The notes beneath the pieces are model-generated. The model was not told where the DNA came from, did not search any database, and was given only the letters and a program-made list of their open reading frames with translations. A program made the translations under genes and the position numbers. This document shows positions 33,810-43,140 of a DNA stretch of 64,000 nucleotides, piece after piece. Position 1 is the first letter of the stretch. Every line of letters begins with the position of its first letter. This DNA comes from Paenibacillus sp. DMB5 (GTDB taxonomy: Bacteria > Bacillota > Bacilli > Paenibacillales > Paenibacillaceae), in contig NZ_LRAC01000138.1 of assembly GCF_001517085.1 (NCBI RefSeq), forward strand, positions 35,553 to 99,552. Direction: 5' to 3'.

Positions 33810-34391
33810 GTGACAATCAGTCTTTCCAAAGGACAGCGGATTGACCTGACCAAGACTAATCCGGGTCTGACGAAGGTGGTAGTCGGACTGGGCTGGGATA
33901 CGAATAAATACAGCGGCGGTAAGGATTTCGATCTGGATGCCTCTGCATTCCTGCTGTATCAGGACGGCAAGGCCAAGGGCGAGGATGACTTTGTTTTCTA
34001 TAACAATCCGAGCGGCGGCGCAGGCTCTGTGACGCATACTGGTGATAACCGGACTGGTGCCGGCGACGGCGATGATGAACAGATTGTTGTTGATTTCAGC
34101 AAGGTCCCGGCCCAGATTCAGCGTGTCGGTATTACAGTAACCATCTATGATGCGGAGAGCCGTGCCCAGAATTTCGGACAGGTCTCTAATGCATTCGTGC
34201 GTGTGGTGGATGCTGTAAGCGAACGTGAGGTGCTGCGGTTCGATCTCGGTGAAGATTTCTCGACAGAGACGGCGGTTGTATTCTGTGAATTTTACCGCCA
34301 TGGCGCGGACTGGAAGTTTCAGGCCGTGGGCAGCGGCTTTACCGGAGGACTGGCGGCATTGTGCCGGAACTATGGACTTGACGCGCAATAG
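33810..34391 (+). CDS. TerD-family protein, third copy
   Basis: A 193-residue intact TerD domain: ISLSKGQRIDLTKTNPGL, GWDTNKYSGGKDFDLDASAF, the calcium loop HTGDNRTGAGDGDDE, and FYRHGADWKFQAVGSGF. Very similar to the second copy, so the pair arose by tandem duplication. The GTG start follows AAGAAGG by 9 bases. Small spacing places it in the same operon. Confidence 0.95.
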   Translation: MTISLSKGQRIDLTKTNPGLTKVVVGLGWDTNKYSGGKDFDLDASAFLLYQDGKAKGEDDFVFYNNPSGGAGSVTHTGDNRTGAGDGDDEQIVVDFSKVPAQIQRVGITVTIYDAESRAQNFGQVSNAFVRVVDAVSEREVLRFDLGEDFSTETAVVFCEFYRHGADWKFQAVGSGFTGGLAALCRNYGLDAQ

Positions 34392-34523
34392 CAATAACAG
34401 CTTTATCGCTTCAAAGGCGGGATCCCCAGTGATCCTGCCCTTTTTAAATCATATCGAATTTATTTAAAAAATGGACACTCCTAGCCGTAACTTACAGCTA
34501 ATGTTTAAAGGTGGTTTAAGCAT

Positions 34524-35795
34524 ATGGGCATAGAGGCAGTGAAAGGTCAGAAGGTTGATCTGACGCGCGGAAATCCCGGACTGGCGTCTCTGACCGCAGA
34601 GATCAGCTGGCATGCTCCGGCTGATATGGAAATTGATGCTTCCGCATTTTTGCTGGGAGCACAGGCGAAGGTGAGCAGTGATGATGATCTGATCTTTTAT
34701 AATAATCCGGTTACGCCCTTTATCCGCTATAAGGATATGCCTGCCGGCGGATCAAGCGGCCTGAAGCACTTCGAAATTGAACTGGACAAGGTCCCCTCTG
34801 AAACGATGAGGATCGCATTTGCAATCACCCTGTATAACGGTGAGAGCCGCAGGCAGACATTCGGGCAAATGAGCAATGCCTACTTCCGGCTTCTGAACCG
34901 GATGACCGGCGAGGAAATCATGCGATGTAATCTTGGAAATCATTTCTCTGTGGAAACGGCTGTTGTAGTAGGAGAATTATATAGATATAACGCAGACTGG
35001 AAATTTAGCGCCATTGTAGCCGGTTTTGAAGGCGGACTCAAGGCGTTATGCGGCAATTACGGCATTGAGGTGGAAGACGAGCCGGCTCCTCCAAAGATGG
35101 AGAATCAGCCGCCGCGTCCGTCACCTGTACCACCACCGCCAGCGCCGTCACCTGTACCAGCGCCGGTTCCGGCACCGCCAGCGCCGCCTCTTAATCTTAA
35201 CTTGAAGAAGATTGAGCTGAAGAAGAAGGGGGATTCGATTAATCTCAAGAAATCGGCCTCCGGCCTTGGTGAAATTTTGATTAATCTGAACTGGAACCAG
35301 AGGCAGGGCGGGGGATTATTCAGCCGTAAAGGCGGCGTAGATCTGGATCTTGCCTGCCTTTATGAATTAAAGGACGGCAGAAAGGGTGTTGTCCAGGCGC
35401 TTGGCAATGCGTTTGGCCATCTTCAGCAGGCTCCCTATATTATGCTTGATGGAGACGACCGGACAGGCTCGGTGAAATCGGGCGAGAATTTACGGATTAA
35501 CGGCAGCAAGGTTGCCGAAATCAGACGGGTTTTGATTTTTTCATTTATCTATCAGGGAGTTACCCACTGGTCTGAAGCGGATGGCGTCGTTACCATTCAC
35601 CAGGACGACGGGCCGGATATCATTGTTAATCTGGACGAGCATAACAACCGTAAAGGAATGTGCGCGATTGCGCTTATACAGAACGTCGGTGATGAAACGT
35701 TCAGTATCGAGCGGCTTGTGCAATATTTTGGCGGCCACAGGGAAATGGATCAGGCCTACGGCTGGGGATTGCGCTGGGTAGCGGGCAGTAAATAA
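34524..35795 (+). CDS. TerD-TerA fusion protein
   Basis: A 423-residue two-domain protein. Residues 1-185 form a TerD-like domain (GQKVDLTRGNPGLASL, AFAITLYNGESRRQTFGQ, GELYRYNADWKFSAIV) in which the calcium loop is replaced by RYKDMPAGGSSG, so metal binding may be lost. A Pro/Ala linker at about 190-225 follows. Residues 230-423 are TerA-like: KKKGDSINLKKSASGLGEI, GGVDLDLACLYELKDG, MLDGDDRTGS and IYQGVTHWSEADGVVTI. AAAGGTGG is upstream of the ATG. It may act as a scaffold among TerD units. Confidence 0.85.
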   Translation: MGIEAVKGQKVDLTRGNPGLASLTAEISWHAPADMEIDASAFLLGAQAKVSSDDDLIFYNNPVTPFIRYKDMPAGGSSGLKHFEIELDKVPSETMRIAFAITLYNGESRRQTFGQMSNAYFRLLNRMTGEEIMRCNLGNHFSVETAVVVGELYRYNADWKFSAIVAGFEGGLKALCGNYGIEVEDEPAPPKMENQPPRPSPVPPPPAPSPVPAPVPAPPAPPLNLNLKKIELKKKGDSINLKKSASGLGEILINLNWNQRQGGGLFSRKGGVDLDLACLYELKDGRKGVVQALGNAFGHLQQAPYIMLDGDDRTGSVKSGENLRINGSKVAEIRRVLIFSFIYQGVTHWSEADGVVTIHQDDGPDIIVNLDEHNNRKGMCAIALIQNVGDETFSIERLVQYFGGHREMDQAYGWGLRWVAGSK

Positions 35796-35821
35796 TTATA
35801 TTTTGCGGAGGCGCATTATGG

Positions 35822-36565
35822 ATGGGTTGGTTAAGTGAGTTTTTTAGAAGCATCAGTGACAATTATGGTCATTTCTTCTCCTGGGGCGATATAGCAGCAA
35901 CGCTGTCCGATCCGGTGAGCTGGGGGATTATCGGCAGTCTGGTTCTGCTGGAGGGCCTGCTCTCTGCTGATAACGCGCTCGTACTCGCGGTAATGGTACG
36001 GCATTTGCCGAAGGAACAGCAGAAGAAGGCGCTCTTTTATGGGATTCTAGGCGCGTATATCTTCAGATTCCTGGCAATAGGACTCGGCACCTATCTGATC
36101 GAGTTTACACTGGTCAAAGTTTTGGGAGCCTTGTATCTATTTTACATCGCTTATAAAGGATTATTTAAGGGCAGCGGAGAAGAAGGACATACGGAGAATA
36201 AAGGCGCCTCCTTCTGGAAGACGGTACTGCTTGTTGAATTAATGGATATTGCTTTCAGTATTGACAGTGTCATCGCAGCCTTCGGTCTGAGCAGCGAAGT
36301 TTGGGTGCTGTTCCTGGGCGGTATTCTCGGCGTACTGATGATGCGCGGAGTGGCGCAGGTATTCCTCAAGCTGATCGCGAAATTCCCTGAGTTGGAGCAG
36401 GCGGCATTCCTGCTGATCGCTATTATTGCCGGCAAGATGCTTGCGGGGGCCTTCGGATATGAGCTGCCGCACGCCATTTTCTTCACCGTTCTGATTGCGG
36501 TCTTTGCAGGAACTATGCTGTATAGTGCTGCCAAGAAGAAGAAGGAGATGGATAAACAAGCTTAA
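35822..36565 (+). CDS. terC: TerC-family membrane protein
   Basis: A 247-residue integral membrane protein with about seven hydrophobic segments. The conserved acidic motifs LEGLLSADNALVLAVM (about residue 40) and ELMDIAFSIDSVIAAFG (about 140) mark the family, whose members export or handle metal ions such as manganese and couple to TerB and TerD inside the cell. GCGGAGG precedes the ATG at 35822. The last residues are a Lys-rich cytoplasmic tail. The 216 bases after it contain two hairpins (arms GAGGCC/GGCCTC and AGCCGTCC/GGACGGCT) without T-runs. Confidence 0.93.
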   Translation: MGWLSEFFRSISDNYGHFFSWGDIAATLSDPVSWGIIGSLVLLEGLLSADNALVLAVMVRHLPKEQQKKALFYGILGAYIFRFLAIGLGTYLIEFTLVKVLGALYLFYIAYKGLFKGSGEEGHTENKGASFWKTVLLVELMDIAFSIDSVIAAFGLSSEVWVLFLGGILGVLMMRGVAQVFLKLIAKFPELEQAAFLLIAIIAGKMLAGAFGYELPHAIFFTVLIAVFAGTMLYSAAKKKKEMDKQA

Positions 36566-36781
36566 TAGTCAGAGTTCTATAGGTGGGAGGCCTTCGCAGG
36601 GAAGGTGCAGGCCTCTATGTCCGGTAATCGTATATGTAATAGTATGGCCTTTGCTTGTATTTGAGAAAACCGGCAGCCGTCCCCGACAGGACGGCTTAAG
36701 CGGTTCTGCAGCTCTTTATAAGGAGAGGCCATTCTGTTATTGTTTTGCCTCGTTTTGCACAACTATTAGGGGGAACGGCCT

Positions 36782-37984
36782 TTGAAATATTTCGATTACC
36801 TGACTAAGGAACAAGAAACGTCATTATTCTACTCTCCGCCTGTTACGTTTAATCAATATTCCGCCAAGGAGCTGCTGGCCTATGCGGTTGGTGCAGCACT
36901 GTATATGCCGGCTACCCGTACCAGTGTAGCTGAGGATATCCTTAAGCTGAGGGAATCTGGACTTGTGACGGTCATTATTGACCTTGAGGATGCCATTGGT
37001 GACGGGGAAGTCCGGTTTGCCGAGGAGTCTGTGGTCAGGCATCTGTCCTTCTTATCCGCTTATACAGAGAATGACCACGATCCTGTACACAGCCTTCCGC
37101 TGATCTTTATCCGTGTACGCAATCCTGTCCAGCTGCAGCAGCTGATCTTCCGGCTGGGCCCGCTGATAACAATGCTTACCGGGTTTGTCTTTCCTAAATT
37201 CACGGCTGAGAACGGGGCGGATTTCTTCGAGGCTATTGCCGATTATAACAGCTCACGGAGTTACAATACGCCCGTTCTGTACGGCATGCCGATTCTGGAG
37301 AGCGCGCCGATTATATACCGGGAGAGCCGGCTTGACAGCCTGCTGGCCATCCGCAATCTGCTGGGCGACTACCGCGATTATGTACTGAATGTAAGAATCG
37401 GGGCAACCGATTTCTCCAGTCTGTTCGGACTGCGCCGCAGCCCGGAGATCAGTATTTATGAGCTTGCACCCATCCGGGACTGCATCTCGGAGATCCTCAA
37501 TATATTCGGCAGGGTGGAGGAGGGCTATGTCATTTCAGGCCCGGTATGGGAGTACTTTGGCAATAAAGGCCGGCACAGTTTACGGCCACAGCTGCGGACG
37601 CTGCCTTTTGAAGAGTCCTTTGGCAGGCCGGCGCGGGAAGCCGGCTATTATTCCAGCGCAGCTGAGGGCCTGATCCGCGAAGTGAAGCTGGACAAAGAAA
37701 ACGGCATTGTAGGCAAGACGATTATCCATCCGTCCCATCTCAGACCCGTACAGGCCATGTATTCGGTCCGGCATGAGGAATATGTGGATGCGCTAAGCAT
37801 TGTTGAGAGCAATGACGGCAGCCGCGGCGTGTTTAAAAGTGAATATTTTAACAAGATGAATGAAATCAAGCCGCATTTGAACTGGGCGAAGCGTATTTTA
37901 CAAAGATCTCAAGTATACGGGGTGTTACATGAAGAACAGCATTTTGCCTGCCTACTACCCGAAAACGAATATACACACGTTTAA
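36782..37984 (+). CDS. Ter-associated CitE-like C-C lyase (TIM barrel)
   Basis: A 400-residue protein of the HpcH/HpaI-CitE superfamily: LYMPATRTSVAEDIL near the N-terminus, VTVIIDLEDAIGDGE with the acidic metal ligand, IFIRVRNPVQ, and GKTIIHPSHLRPVQAMYSV near the end. The family cleaves or forms carbon-carbon bonds, often on CoA or keto-acid substrates, with magnesium. The TTG start follows AGGGGGAA. It is the first of five enzyme genes embedded in the Ter operon, which Anantharaman, Iyer and Aravind proposed to make a nucleoside-like metabolite. The actual substrate is not known. Confidence 0.82.
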   Translation: MKYFDYLTKEQETSLFYSPPVTFNQYSAKELLAYAVGAALYMPATRTSVAEDILKLRESGLVTVIIDLEDAIGDGEVRFAEESVVRHLSFLSAYTENDHDPVHSLPLIFIRVRNPVQLQQLIFRLGPLITMLTGFVFPKFTAENGADFFEAIADYNSSRSYNTPVLYGMPILESAPIIYRESRLDSLLAIRNLLGDYRDYVLNVRIGATDFSSLFGLRRSPEISIYELAPIRDCISEILNIFGRVEEGYVISGPVWEYFGNKGRHSLRPQLRTLPFEESFGRPAREAGYYSSAAEGLIREVKLDKENGIVGKTIIHPSHLRPVQAMYSVRHEEYVDALSIVESNDGSRGVFKSEYFNKMNEIKPHLNWAKRILQRSQVYGVLHEEQHFACLLPENEYTHV

Positions 37985-39365
37985 TATTGTCGACAATCTG
38001 CAGGTTACAGTAACAGAGACGGCTAACCCTTTTCAGATGCCGGTTGATTCCCTGTTTTCGATGGCAGCCCGGATTAATAAGAAGCGTTCCTTCCTTTTTG
38101 TCAGCAGGGTGCTGGGCAAGCATATTCCGGTCAATCCCTATACTCCGCTGCTAAGCGGGGCAGCGCTGGGGCTGCTGCTATACCGTCAAATGGACGGAGA
38201 GGGCTCCGGAACCTTGATGGACAAGCTGCTGGATCAGGCGGTACATGGCCTGGTTCATCCGCAGCATGCGGAGGAGGCTTACCGCACACTGCTGGCGGCC
38301 CGGCTTACCCTTCCGCATCCGGCCGTCTTTATCGGCTTTGCCGAAACCGCTACCGCCCTGGGCCACAGCATGTACAACCTTTTTGCCGGCGGAGCGTCTT
38401 ATATTCATACTACCCGTGAGAATATACCGGAGCTCACTTCCGTGATCAGCTTTGAGGAGGAGCACTCTCATGCGGTAGATCATCTGTGCTATGCGCTGCA
38501 CCCGGAGCTGCTGTCCGGTAATGAACCGGTCATTCTGGTCGATGACGAGATTACAACCGGCAATACTGCCATCAACATTATCCGTGATATTCAGGCCAAA
38601 TTTCCGCGCAGGGAGTATGTGGTAGCTTCACTGCTGGATTGGAGAAGCCCGGCAAATATTCAGGCCTACCGGGATTTGGAGCAGGAGCTGGGCATTGAGA
38701 TAACCGCTCTATCGCTGCTGCAAGGAACCATTGAGGTGAGCGGAACACCACTGCTGGATACAGATGCGGGTAAGGACAAGCAGGATGAGGACAATGGAGT
38801 ACCTGTGGTAACTACTTATATACAAGACGGCCTTGAGCGGCTTAAGGTCACCTCCGCCGATTCCTGCGGAGAGATTAACACATCCCCTTATTTGAAGCTT
38901 AGCGGGCGTTTCGGTCTTGCTTCAGGTGACAATGCTGCAATAGACGAGGAGGTTGCCGCGGTAGCGGCAAAGCTCCGTGCGTTGCGTGAAGGAGACCGTA
39001 CACTGGTCATGGGGGTTGGCGAATTCATGTACCTCCCGATGCGTATTGCAGCGGAGATGGGAGAGGGCGTATGCTATCAGTCCTCCACCCGCAGCCCGAT
39101 CTATCCGCAGCACAGGCCGGATTACGGAGTTCGCAGCGCAGCAGGGTATCCGTCTGCCGGCGACCCGTCAATAACAAACTATATCTATAATGTTGAGCAT
39201 GGGCAGTATGATGATATTTTTGTGCTGCTTGAGCGTGATGTTCCGGGCCGGCGGATTAAACCGATGACTGATATTCTGAGGGGGCTTGCCGGAAGCAAGG
39301 TGCATCTGATTGTACTTGCCCCCCGGGAGGAAGCGGAAGGAGCTGCAGATGATGGAAAAGGATAA
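37929..39365 (+). CDS. Ter-associated phosphoribosyltransferase with TRSP domain
   Basis: A 478-residue protein. The PRPP-binding loop VILVDDEITTGNTAINII near residue 205 defines a type I phosphoribosyltransferase. The C-terminal half, with LVMGVGEFMYLPMRIAAEM, CYQSSTRSPIYP and DIFVLLERD, fits the TRSP domain found only with Ter gene sets. It starts 56 bases inside the preceding lyase gene and overlaps the next gene by 17 bases, implying tight translational coupling. It should attach or remove a base-like group on phosphoribose in the proposed metabolite pathway. Confidence 0.85.
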   Translation: MKNSILPAYYPKTNIHTFNIVDNLQVTVTETANPFQMPVDSLFSMAARINKKRSFLFVSRVLGKHIPVNPYTPLLSGAALGLLLYRQMDGEGSGTLMDKLLDQAVHGLVHPQHAEEAYRTLLAARLTLPHPAVFIGFAETATALGHSMYNLFAGGASYIHTTRENIPELTSVISFEEEHSHAVDHLCYALHPELLSGNEPVILVDDEITTGNTAINIIRDIQAKFPRREYVVASLLDWRSPANIQAYRDLEQELGIEITALSLLQGTIEVSGTPLLDTDAGKDKQDEDNGVPVVTTYIQDGLERLKVTSADSCGEINTSPYLKLSGRFGLASGDNAAIDEEVAAVAAKLRALREGDRTLVMGVGEFMYLPMRIAAEMGEGVCYQSSTRSPIYPQHRPDYGVRSAAGYPSAGDPSITNYIYNVEHGQYDDIFVLLERDVPGRRIKPMTDILRGLAGSKVHLIVLAPREEAEGAADDGKG

Positions 39366-40508
39366 CCTGGACACTGTTCTGGGCCCGCGGATAAATCCGC
39401 CGGTTCCCATGGGCAGCTATCCCCCGTCTGACGTTACTTTTCTGCTGAAGGATCTCGGCGGGGTGCCGCTCGAGCTGGGGATGGCCGAACGGGAGAAGGC
39501 CATTCAATCCGGGGTGAGCTATTCGGAGATGCTGCCGGTGGAATACCAGCCTACCGAGGAATATATCGGGCTGTTCCGGAAAACGCTGCAGGAATCGGCA
39601 GCCAAGGTGCCCGGGCCGTTGCCGTTGTCTCCGAGCGGATTGTGGCTAAGCGGGGTACTGAAGGAACCGTGCTGGTTTCTCTGGCCCGGGCAGGGACGCC
39701 GGTTGGCGTGCTGATCCGCCGTTATATCGCCAAAATGTACGGGGTGGAGCTGCCGCACTACAGCGTGTCCATTATCCGCGGTAAAGGACTTGATCTGAAC
39801 GCCATCCGCTATATTCTGCAGCAGAACGGCGCAGGAGCCAAGCTGCAATTCGTAGACGGCTGGACAGGCAAGGGGGCAATTACCAGGGTGCTGTCCGAAT
39901 CCTGCGAGGATTTCTACAGCAGATACGGAGTAAGGCTCAACGATGATCTGGCTGTACTGGCCGATCCCGGGCATTGCTCGGCGACCTTCGGAACAAGGGA
40001 GGATTATCTGATTCCCAGTGCCTGTCTTAATTCAACGGTGTCAGGCCTGCTGAGCCGCACGGTGCAGCGGAACGATCTGACCGGGCCGGAGGATTTTCAT
40101 GGCGCGAAATTTTATAAGGAATGGCTGGATCAGGACTACTCCAATGTCTTTATAGATGCCATTACTCCTTATTTCACGTCTGTAAGAGAAGAGGCCGTTG
40201 CTGTTGCCGGAGAGATGGAGAACTCGCCTCCGGAGATCTCCTGGCGGGGAATGCATGATATTACGGCCTTGCAGGAGCACTTCGGAATAGACAATATCAA
40301 TCTGATCAAGCCTGGTGTAGGGGAAACCACCCGTGTGCTGCTGCGCCGGGTACCCTGGAAAATTATTGTCGATACTAGAGACAATCCGAATCTGCGCCAC
40401 ATTCTGCTGCTGGCGGCAGAACGGGACGTTCCGGTTGAGGAATATCCGGGTCTAGCCTATTCCTGCTGCGGAATCATCAAGCCGCTTGGGGGAGGGGAAT
40501 CAGAATGA
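39349..40508 (+). CDS. StiP-family Ter-associated protein with Pelota-like end, one frameshift
   Basis: About 386 residues after restoring a G near 39609 (KVARAVAVVSERIVAKRGTE reads through). Segments VLVSLARAGTPVGVLIRRY and FVDGWTGKGAI fit the PRTase-like fold also named cysteine protease StiP. The tail from about residue 310 (NLIKPGVGETTRVLLRRVPW, ILLLAAERDVPVEEY) resembles the Pelota RNA-binding domain. The ATG at 39349 has GGAAGGAG 7 bases upstream. It overlaps its neighbours by 17 and 4 bases. Whether it is a transferase or a peptidase is unsettled. Confidence 0.8.
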
Positions 40509-41338
40509 TCTATGCCAGTGATCTGGACCGGACCCTGATTTATTCGCTCGGAGCGCTCGGCGTTCCCGAGGATACTCCGGGGCTGGTGCCAGCGGAGATT
40601 ATTGAGGGAGTAACAAGATCATATATTTCGCGCGGGGCGCTGGAACTGCTGCAGGAGCTTACGGCAGACATCATCTTTATGCCGGTGACCACCCGCACGA
40701 TTGCGGAATACAAACGGATTAACCTGTTCCAGGAGACGCTCATTCCTGATTACGCGGTTACAAGCAACGGCGGCAACATTCTTGTCAATGGTGTGGTTGA
40801 CCAGGAATGGCGCAGTCATATCGGCAGGCTGGTTGTGCAGCATTCGGCTGAAGCGGAGGAAGTCAGGCAGATCGTCCGGTCTGTAGTGCGTACAGAATGG
40901 ATAATCAGTGAACGTTACTGCGATGAGTTATTTTATACGTATATGGTTTACCGGGACCTTCTTCCGCTGGATGAGATTAATCATATGTCTGAGCGTCTGC
41001 ATGGGTTAGGCTGGAGAGTGTCCCTGCAGGGCCGCAAGCTGTATGTGGTGCCTGAGGCCGTGAACAAAAGCGATGCCATCATTCATGTAAGGCGCACCGT
41101 ACGCTCTGAGCCGATGGTGGCCTCCGGTGACTCGTTGCTGGATAAAAGCCTGCTGGAAAGCGCCGACTACGCCATCGCCCCCTGTCACGGAGAAATATTT
41201 GCCGAGCAGCAGGCGACTCAAGTAAAATTAAAGTATCCTTTTACGGAGTGCAGAGGTGTCTTCGCGGGTGATGAAATTATGCGTTATGTGCAGAAGATTT
41301 ATCATAATCTATCGACATTGGGAGTTGGGCCGCAATGA
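40505..41338 (+). CDS. Ter-associated HAD-family phosphatase
   Basis: A 277-residue hydrolase. Motif I SDLDRTLIYS (nucleophile Asp near residue 5), motif II PVTTRT, Lys in NKSDAI and motif IV ASGDSLLDKSLLESAD are present, with a cap in between. It overlaps the genes on both sides by four bases (ATGA), so it is translated with them. In the proposed Ter pathway it would remove phosphate from the phosphoribosylated intermediate; that step is inferred from the neighbourhood. Confidence 0.85.
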   Translation: MIYASDLDRTLIYSLGALGVPEDTPGLVPAEIIEGVTRSYISRGALELLQELTADIIFMPVTTRTIAEYKRINLFQETLIPDYAVTSNGGNILVNGVVDQEWRSHIGRLVVQHSAEAEEVRQIVRSVVRTEWIISERYCDELFYTYMVYRDLLPLDEINHMSERLHGLGWRVSLQGRKLYVVPEAVNKSDAIIHVRRTVRSEPMVASGDSLLDKSLLESADYAIAPCHGEIFAEQQATQVKLKYPFTECRGVFAGDEIMRYVQKIYHNLSTLGVGPQ

Positions 41339-42390
41339 AAAAGGTAAATATTTATTTTAACCGCTGGTTTTCCGTGGCTTATCATTATATGAATCTCATC
41401 CGCAATAATGAGGACGGCGTGCCTGTACAGATTTTTGCTACCCACCCCGATATTAAGCATATGTCGCTTCAGGGCGCTGATATCGCCGGAAGTGAACCTG
41501 CGGTTACAGGTATAGAATATGTGCAGTTCTGCGTTGACTTCTGCCGCCGCAATGAGATTGATATTTTTATTCCCCGCCTGCATATGATGGATATCGCCCT
41601 GCATGCAGCGCAGTTTGATGCAATCGGCACGAAGGTGCTGGTCTGCCGTGATCTGGACCTGCTGGAAATGATGCTGGATAAGGGCAAGTTCTACGAGAAG
41701 GTTAAGGAAACCGGGATTATGGAGATTCCAGAGTACCATGTAGTCAGCAATGCGGAGCAATTCAAGGCAGCGTATGAAGACCTGGTTGCCAAGGGACTCC
41801 GGGTCTGCTTCAAGCCGACCGAAACGGAAGGGGGCCTCGGCTTCCGGATTATCAACAACAGCCGCAGTCCGCTGCAGGAGCTGTTCGGCTATGTAACCCA
41901 GCATATTTCCTTTGACGATGCTTACCGTATTCTGTCCGGTGTGGAGTCCTTCCCGGAGCTGATGGTGATGGAGCTGCTTGAAGGCTACGAGTACAGTATT
42001 GATTGTCTGGCTGATGCTGACGGCAGGCTGCTGGCCGCTGTTCCCCGGCGTAAGGATACCGGACGCCTGCGGGTGATGGAGCATATTCCCGAGCTGGAGC
42101 ATATTGCCCGCAGAGTGGCTGAGACGTTCAAGATTCCGTTCAATTATAATATTCAGATGAAGTATGGCGGTGCCGTTCCCAAGCTGCTGGAGATTAATCC
42201 GCGGATGTCGGGCGGCCTGCATGTCTCCTGCCTCTCTGGCATTAACTTCCCGTACTTGGCTGTCAAAAGCGCACTCGGCGGCAAAGTTGAGCCTGTCCAG
42301 TTCGGTGAAGATGTACTTGCGAGCCATATCGAACAGCCGATGATTATGAAAATCTTCGCTGAATCCGCCATTCCTGATGCGGTGAATTAA
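41335..42390 (+). CDS. Ter-associated ATP-grasp ligase
   Basis: A 351-residue ATP-grasp enzyme. CFKPTETEGGLGFRII carries the ATP-binding Lys and Gly-rich loop, LMVMELLEGYEYSIDCLADA the second loop, and KLLEINPRMSGGLHVSCL the magnesium-binding Glu and Asn. Such enzymes join a carboxylate to an amine through an acyl phosphate. It begins in a four-base overlap with the HAD gene and is the last of the five enzyme genes before the membrane-associated xpaC-like and telA genes. Confidence 0.88.
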   Translation: MKKVNIYFNRWFSVAYHYMNLIRNNEDGVPVQIFATHPDIKHMSLQGADIAGSEPAVTGIEYVQFCVDFCRRNEIDIFIPRLHMMDIALHAAQFDAIGTKVLVCRDLDLLEMMLDKGKFYEKVKETGIMEIPEYHVVSNAEQFKAAYEDLVAKGLRVCFKPTETEGGLGFRIINNSRSPLQELFGYVTQHISFDDAYRILSGVESFPELMVMELLEGYEYSIDCLADADGRLLAAVPRRKDTGRLRVMEHIPELEHIARRVAETFKIPFNYNIQMKYGGAVPKLLEINPRMSGGLHVSCLSGINFPYLAVKSALGGKVEPVQFGEDVLASHIEQPMIMKIFAESAIPDAVN

Positions 42391-42423
42391 GCGAAATGCA
42401 GCAAGCCTGCAAGAGGTGAGAAA

Positions 42424-43129
42424 ATGAACACAAAGTCTAAAGTGTTGCTGTACGCGGCCGCGGCTATGTAGTGGCTGTGCTGACCAGCAGCTTTCTGCCG
42501 GAGCTGATCTCTCTGCTGCTGCCGGTTGCCGGCGCAGGAGCCGCCCTCATGGGCGGCAAGCGCACGCGGGTTAACCTGCCGGCGGAGGTGCTTCCGGCCA
42601 GCCAGGCTCCAGCGGCGGCTGCGCTGCACAGGCGCCTGCTGCTGCCCGTCCTTCAGCCGGCGGCGCAGCGGTGACTGGTGCCGTACCAGCGGCTCCTTCC
42701 GCCAGAGTGCCGGCTGAACCGGCTGCCCAGGGTGAGTTCGCGTCTGTTGTAGAGTATCTTGTCATTCTGGAGGACATGATTATTTCAGAAGGCCAGAAGG
42801 ACACACTGGACAATGAGATTGTCGAGAAATCTCTGGCGCTTTTCGCCAGACTGCAGCGTGTGATCCCGCTGCTGCAGGAGCTGGGCAACGGTGAAATCAA
42901 TCATACGGTCCGCAGACTGGTGATGAAAGACCTGAATGGGGTCATTAATCCGTTTCTGCGGCTCGGCGGCGAAGCCAAAACGAAAAACCGGAGAATGCTG
43001 CTGAACGGTCTGCGGGATGTCGATTCCAAAATATCGGAAATCGCCTCAACGATCGAGCATAAAGACCTGATGGAACTTCAGACCAAGGCGGAACTGATTC
43101 ATCAACGGTACAGCAGTTCCGAATTATAG
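42424..43129 (+). CDS. XpaC-like membrane-associated protein, two frameshifts
   Basis: About 235 residues if one base is restored near 42463 (G) and another near 42623 (G). The rebuilt protein starts NTKSKVLLYAAAGYVVAVL, with two hydrophobic segments in residues 7-45, then an Ala/Pro-rich linker (42600-42720) and a helical domain from about residue 100 (GEFASVVEYLVILEDMIISE, VIPLLQELGNGEINHTVRRL). XpaC-type proteins were named for hydrolysis of 5-bromo-4-chloroindolyl phosphate and regularly precede telA, as here (11 bases apart). Two independent losses in GC-rich sequence point to read errors, though decay cannot be excluded. Confidence 0.65.
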
Positions 43130-43140
43130 GAGGGAAACCC

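Noticed and set aside
42424..42670. Separate small ORFs instead of one xpaC-like gene
   Set aside because: Each fragment lacks its own ribosome site, and the frames join into one membrane-helix, linker and helical-domain protein next to telA.
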